A stretch of DNA of 64,000 nucleotides from Ardenticatenaceae bacterium (lineage in GTDB: Bacteria > Chloroflexota > Anaerolineae > Promineifilales > Promineifilaceae): assembly GCA_020634455.1 (NCBI GenBank), contig JACKBQ010000002.1:558001-622000 (forward strand), written 5' to 3'. Positions 61,798 through 64,000 of the stretch are shown here, piece after piece (within the stretch, counting starts at the first letter, position 1; every line of letters begins with the position of its first letter). Position numbers and translations under genes: made by a program. The notes beneath the pieces were generated by a model that worked only from the letters and a program-made list of their open reading frames with translations, did not search any database and was not told the origin of the DNA.

Positions 61798-61971
61798 CTA
61801 AAAACCGCCTCTGGAAATGATTAGTGACAGCACCATGCTGAGAACGATCACAACCCCCATGACGATCAAGAATTTTTCGGCAAAGGTACGTTTACGGTTG
61901 TAAATGCGCGTTTTTTCACTCACTTGCGGTAGCTTCTTTTTTGGCTGACGGCGTTTTCTTACTTTGGCCAT
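61798..61971 (-). CDS. 57-residue basic single-helix membrane protein
   Basis: A short gene: MAKVRKRRQPKKKLPQVSEK followed by TRIYNRKRTFAEKF and a membrane helix (LIVMGVVIVLSMVLSLII). AAGGAGTCCATACCA precedes the ATG at 61971. It has about 13 basic residues before the helix, giving an N-in single-pass protein that could touch RNA or lipid heads. No family recognised, but start site and composition argue for a real gene. Confidence 0.7.
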   Translation of the reverse strand: MAKVRKRRQPKKKLPQVSEKTRIYNRKRTFAEKFLIVMGVVIVLSMVLSLIISRGGF

Positions 61972-62065
61972 TGGTATGGACTCCTTAATAAATAAATTCT
62001 GCTATTTTGCGCCCCAGAGTATAGCATAAATCAATTTTTGTTGTGAACGATTGCCGCAAAAACAA

Positions 62066-62089
62066 GAAGCGAGCAAATTTGCTCGCTTC
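62066..62089 (-). terminator. Terminator of the CoA-binding protein gene
   Basis: Perfect 24-base palindrome (arms GAAGCGAGCAAA) with a T-rich tract downstream on the minus strand (TTGTTTTT). Confidence 0.8.
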
Positions 62090-62118
62090 TGTTAACGTTG
62101 TCGTTGGGGCTTTCTCTT

Positions 62119-62583
62119 CTATCCAGTCGGTAGCCGCCCCATTTTGCCCAGTACCCACTTCATGCATTTGTGAAATGGGTCAAAAAACATCATTGGACAC
62201 CCCCCATCAATCACAACGATGCCATTCTGTCGGCAAACGGCCGTTCCCGCATCAGATACACTAGAGGGGGCAAAGGTGTTGTTATGCATCCAAACGCGCG
62301 GCACACCCGCCGCCACGCAATCCTGCGCTACCAAAGCGCTGTGTTCTGGCGTGGTAACCAGCATCGCGCCATCTACGCCGCCAGGGATAGCTTGCATGTT
62401 GGGGTAGCAAGTAGCACCTTCAACCGTTTCCGCATTAGGATTGACGGCAAACACTTCATACCCTTTGTCCCGCAAGGTGCGGTAAATGGCATTGGCCGTT
62501 TCATTTGGATTGCGCGAAACTCCTGCGACGGCAATCCGCTTTTGTGCTAAAAATTCTTGGGCTAACTGCTCAAATTGACTCAC
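62119..62583 (-). CDS. CoA-binding-domain protein (YccU-like)
   Basis: 154 residues with a GTG start after AAAGGAGCAAAAA. The Rossmann-like CoA-binding domain shows KRIAVAGVSRNPNETANAIY, FAVNPNAETVEGATCYPN and DGAMLVTTPEHS. The C-terminus GIVVIDGGCPMMFFDPFHKC is typical. Function in CoA or protein acylation is unproven. Confidence 0.88.
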   Translation of the reverse strand: MSQFEQLAQEFLAQKRIAVAGVSRNPNETANAIYRTLRDKGYEVFAVNPNAETVEGATCYPNMQAIPGGVDGAMLVTTPEHSALVAQDCVAAGVPRVWMHNNTFAPSSVSDAGTAVCRQNGIVVIDGGCPMMFFDPFHKCMKWVLGKMGRLPTG

Positions 62584-62715
62584 TTTTTGCTCCTTTGGTC
62601 AGCAAAAGACCATACGCATGAATCATGACGGTTTTTGCACCGGTCTGTCCAGTAAAAGTTGCAGTCAAAAATGATGATAATCGTCATTTTGTTTTCACCG
62701 CAGCGCGATTCAATA

Positions 62716-62744
62716 TTGACGTGCAAAAAGTGGCGTGTTATACT
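62716..62744 (+). promoter_or_regulatory. Promoter of the tRNA cluster
   Basis: TTGACG (62716-62721), 17-base spacer, TATACT (62739-62744) with extended TGT. The best-formed promoter in the window; it precedes tRNA-Ser, tRNA-Ser, tRNA-Arg. Confidence 0.8.
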
Positions 62745-62779
62745 CCGCGACCGGGTTGAAATAACCCCCTCCACAGCCT

Positions 62780-62866
62780 GGAGGGATGGCAGAGTGGACG
62801 ATTGCGACGGTCTTGAAAACCGTAGTAGGCAACAGCCTACCGAGGGTTCGAATCCCTCTCCCTCCG
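62780..62866 (+). tRNA. tRNA-Ser (anticodon UGA)
   Basis: Acceptor GGAGGGA/TCCCTCC, anticodon stem CGGT/ACCG with the loop holding TGA, long variable arm (TAGGC...GCCTA), T-loop TTCGAAT, discriminator G. CCA not encoded. Confidence 0.93.
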
Positions 62867-62922
62867 CCTTTGGTTTTACCAATTGATTGTAGGCCTTACC
62901 TGGCAGCAACATTGGCTTTTAA

Positions 62923-63011
62923 GGGGAGGTGCCAGAGTGGTCGATTGGGGCCGCCTGCTAAGCGGTTAACGGTGTAAAAATCGTTCAAGGGTTCGAATCC
63001 CTTCCTCCCCG
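62923..63011 (+). tRNA. tRNA-Ser (anticodon GCU)
   Basis: Acceptor GGGGAGG/CCTCCCC, anticodon stem CCGC/GCGG around CTGCTAA with GCT, long variable arm, T-loop TTCGAAT, discriminator G. Confidence 0.93.
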
Positions 63012-63035
63012 CCTTAAAAGCCACAACATAGATAT

Positions 63036-63109
63036 GCGCCCTTAGCTCAGTGGATTAGAGCGTCTGGCTACGAACCAGAAGGTCGGGAGTTCGAGTCTCT
63101 CAGGGCGTA
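63036..63109 (+). tRNA. tRNA-Arg (anticodon ACG)
   Basis: Acceptor GCGCCCT/AGGGCGT (first pair G-U), anticodon stem CTGGC..ACCAG region with ACG, T-loop TTCGAGT, discriminator A. The A34 is expected to be edited to inosine by TadA. Confidence 0.92.
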
Positions 63110-63111
63110 CT

Positions 63112-63147
63112 AAAAAAGCCGCTACATTCTAGAATGTGGCGGCTTTT
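63112..63147 (+). terminator. Terminator of the tRNA cluster
   Basis: AAAAGCCGCTACATTC pairs with a near-exact complement (one mismatch) ending GGCTTTTT, with a T-run. Confidence 0.9.
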
Positions 63148-63205
63148 TGTTTCCCTGGTAAGGGGCTAACAATGACTTCCCTCAATGACTTCACTTTTGG
63201 GACAC

Positions 63206-64000
63206 TTAGCTTTGTGCCCCACGCCGCGCAACAATAATTAGTATGCTGCTGGCACCCAACAAAATTGTTACGGCTCCGATGAGCAGCCAGAGCAAATTGC
63301 TGGTTTGCCGAGCCGGATCGGCGGGTATGGGTGTGGGCACGGCCGTTTCCACCAAACCACCTGCTTCAACAGCCGCAATGACTTGGGTTGGAACGGCCGT
63401 TGCTGTTGGCGAGTTGGTCGGTGTAGGGACAGTCTGTAGCGTGGCAGTGGGTTCCGGTTCCGCCGTGGGCGAGGCAACTTCCGTGACGGCAATGACGCTC
63501 AGCCCCAGTTCCGGGTCTTCTGACGAGCCACCGATGGTGGCGGGCTGCGGTCGGTGGCCCACGATGACCTCTTGCCCCAATTGCAGCAAAGCCCCCTCAG
63601 CCAAACCGCTAATTTCGTACAGCTCTTCAAGTGTTAAATTGTAGGTGGCCGCGATGAGCAGCAGCGTATCGCCACTGCCGACCACATGCACAATGGTGCC
63701 ATCCGGCTTCACGCGGGCATCGGGGAAGCCTGCCAGCGGGGTAGAGCCATCCGGCAGTACCGTGTAGCCGATGATGAGCTGCTGCCCCACGGAGAGCAGG
63801 CTGTTGGGCAGCAAATTGTTCCAGGCGTACAGATTTTCCAGCGAGACATCATATTGATCTGCCAGGGTAATTAACGTGTCGCCAGCTTGGACGGTGTAAA
63901 GGATACGGCCGTCTGGCTGTGCTGTTGGCGAGGCAAGCGGGGTCGGGCTGGGCAGAGGCGTTGGCGTCTTTGTTGGGGTGGGGGATGGCCCTGGCGTAAA
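63206..64000 (-). CDS. LysM-domain membrane protein, 5' end beyond window
   Basis: 264 visible residues; the reading frame stays open to the right edge. From the window edge: a Pro/Thr-rich stretch, LysM 1 (about 34-78: ILYTVQAGDTLITLADQYDV), LysM 2 (about 104-150: IVHVVGSGDTLLLIAATYNL), a second Pro/Thr/Val-rich linker and a C-terminal membrane helix (LLWLLIGAVTILLGASSILI) before RRGAQS. It should bind peptidoglycan or another glycan outside the cell and be anchored at its C-terminus. Confidence 0.85.
   Translation of the reverse strand, partial: FTPGPSPTPTKTPTPLPSPTPLASPTAQPDGRILYTVQAGDTLITLADQYDVSLENLYAWNNLLPNSLLSVGQQLIIGYTVLPDGSTPLAGFPDARVKPDGTIVHVVGSGDTLLLIAATYNLTLEELYEISGLAEGALLQLGQEVIVGHRPQPATIGGSSEDPELGLSVIAVTEVASPTAEPEPTATLQTVPTPTNSPTATAVPTQVIAAVEAGGLVETAVPTPIPADPARQTSNLLWLLIGAVTILLGASSILIIVARRGAQS

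Larger units (their letters stand above)
1046..63912. repeat. Dispersed palindrome ACGGCCGT across the window
   Basis: About 110 copies by my own reading, mostly inside genes, often extended to AACGGCCGTT. Examples: 1046, 1081, 2868, 4158, 30023, 30043, 48420, 51481, 60355 and 63905 (approximate starts). Simple base composition predicts one or two. Copies are sparse or absent in 5.5-9.46 kb, 18.9-21.4 kb and 49.0-51.2 kb. Confidence 0.9.

Overview
The window looks like a chromosomal segment of a Chloroflexota bacterium, probably Anaerolineae in the broad sense. I base this on style of gene content, not on a marker tree: a Ycf45/SpoIIIAA-type ATPase with an R3H tail, Pro/Thr-rich linkers in secreted proteins, NACHT and Calx-beta proteins, a kinase fused to a formylglycine-generating-enzyme-like domain, and several CPBP proteases. 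GC content is moderate, coding density is high, and most genes have clear starts. I see no rRNA, CRISPR array, transposase or prophage.

Layout. 0-5.4 kb: the 5' part of sdhC, a GNAT-like protein, the R3H ATPase, thymidylate kinase, an FmdB zinc ribbon and guanylate kinase. 5.4-13 kb: a large secreted subtilase, an AT-rich divergent promoter region, a membrane NACHT-HEAT protein and an alpha/beta hydrolase. 13-27.5 kb, almost all on the minus strand: kinase-FGE fusion, two tandem CPA2 antiporters, L-serine dehydratase, short pyrophosphatase, NACHT membrane protein, amidohydrolase, GIY-YIG protein, Nudix and YihY. 27.6-34.4 kb: tRNA-Leu, trigger factor, clpP, a Calx-beta secreted protein, membrane proteins and tRNA-Pro. 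34.4-39.5 kb: three CPBP proteases, a histidine phosphatase and an RNase-H-fold exonuclease. 39.6-48.3 kb: a lipoprotein, then trpF, trpB and aroF scattered among Nudix, death-like-domain, VOC, arsC, cyclase and DedA/VTT genes. 48.5-57.8 kb: a small membrane protein, nitroreductase, and a surface-glycan cluster (flippase, glycosyltransferases, methyltransferases, sulfotransferase) ending in an rRNA methyltransferase. 57.9-64 kb: an ECF sigma factor with a FecR/OB-repeat membrane protein, RidA, a 57-residue membrane protein, a CoA-binding protein, tRNA-Ser, tRNA-Ser, tRNA-Arg and a LysM protein cut by the window end.

The strongest unexplained signal is a dispersed 8-bp palindrome, ACGGCCGT (often AACGGCCGTT). 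I count roughly 110 copies by eye where one or two are expected. It lies mostly inside genes and in all reading frames, and it also forms the stem of the terminator after clpP. This resembles the HIP1 palindrome of cyanobacteria but with a different sequence. A second layer is a dense set of intergenic inverted repeats in several families, some overlapping stop codons. Repeat-like sequence has also entered trpF in frame. Extended -10 promoters (TGnTATAAT) recur, and several place the transcription start almost on the start codon, which suggests leaderless messages.
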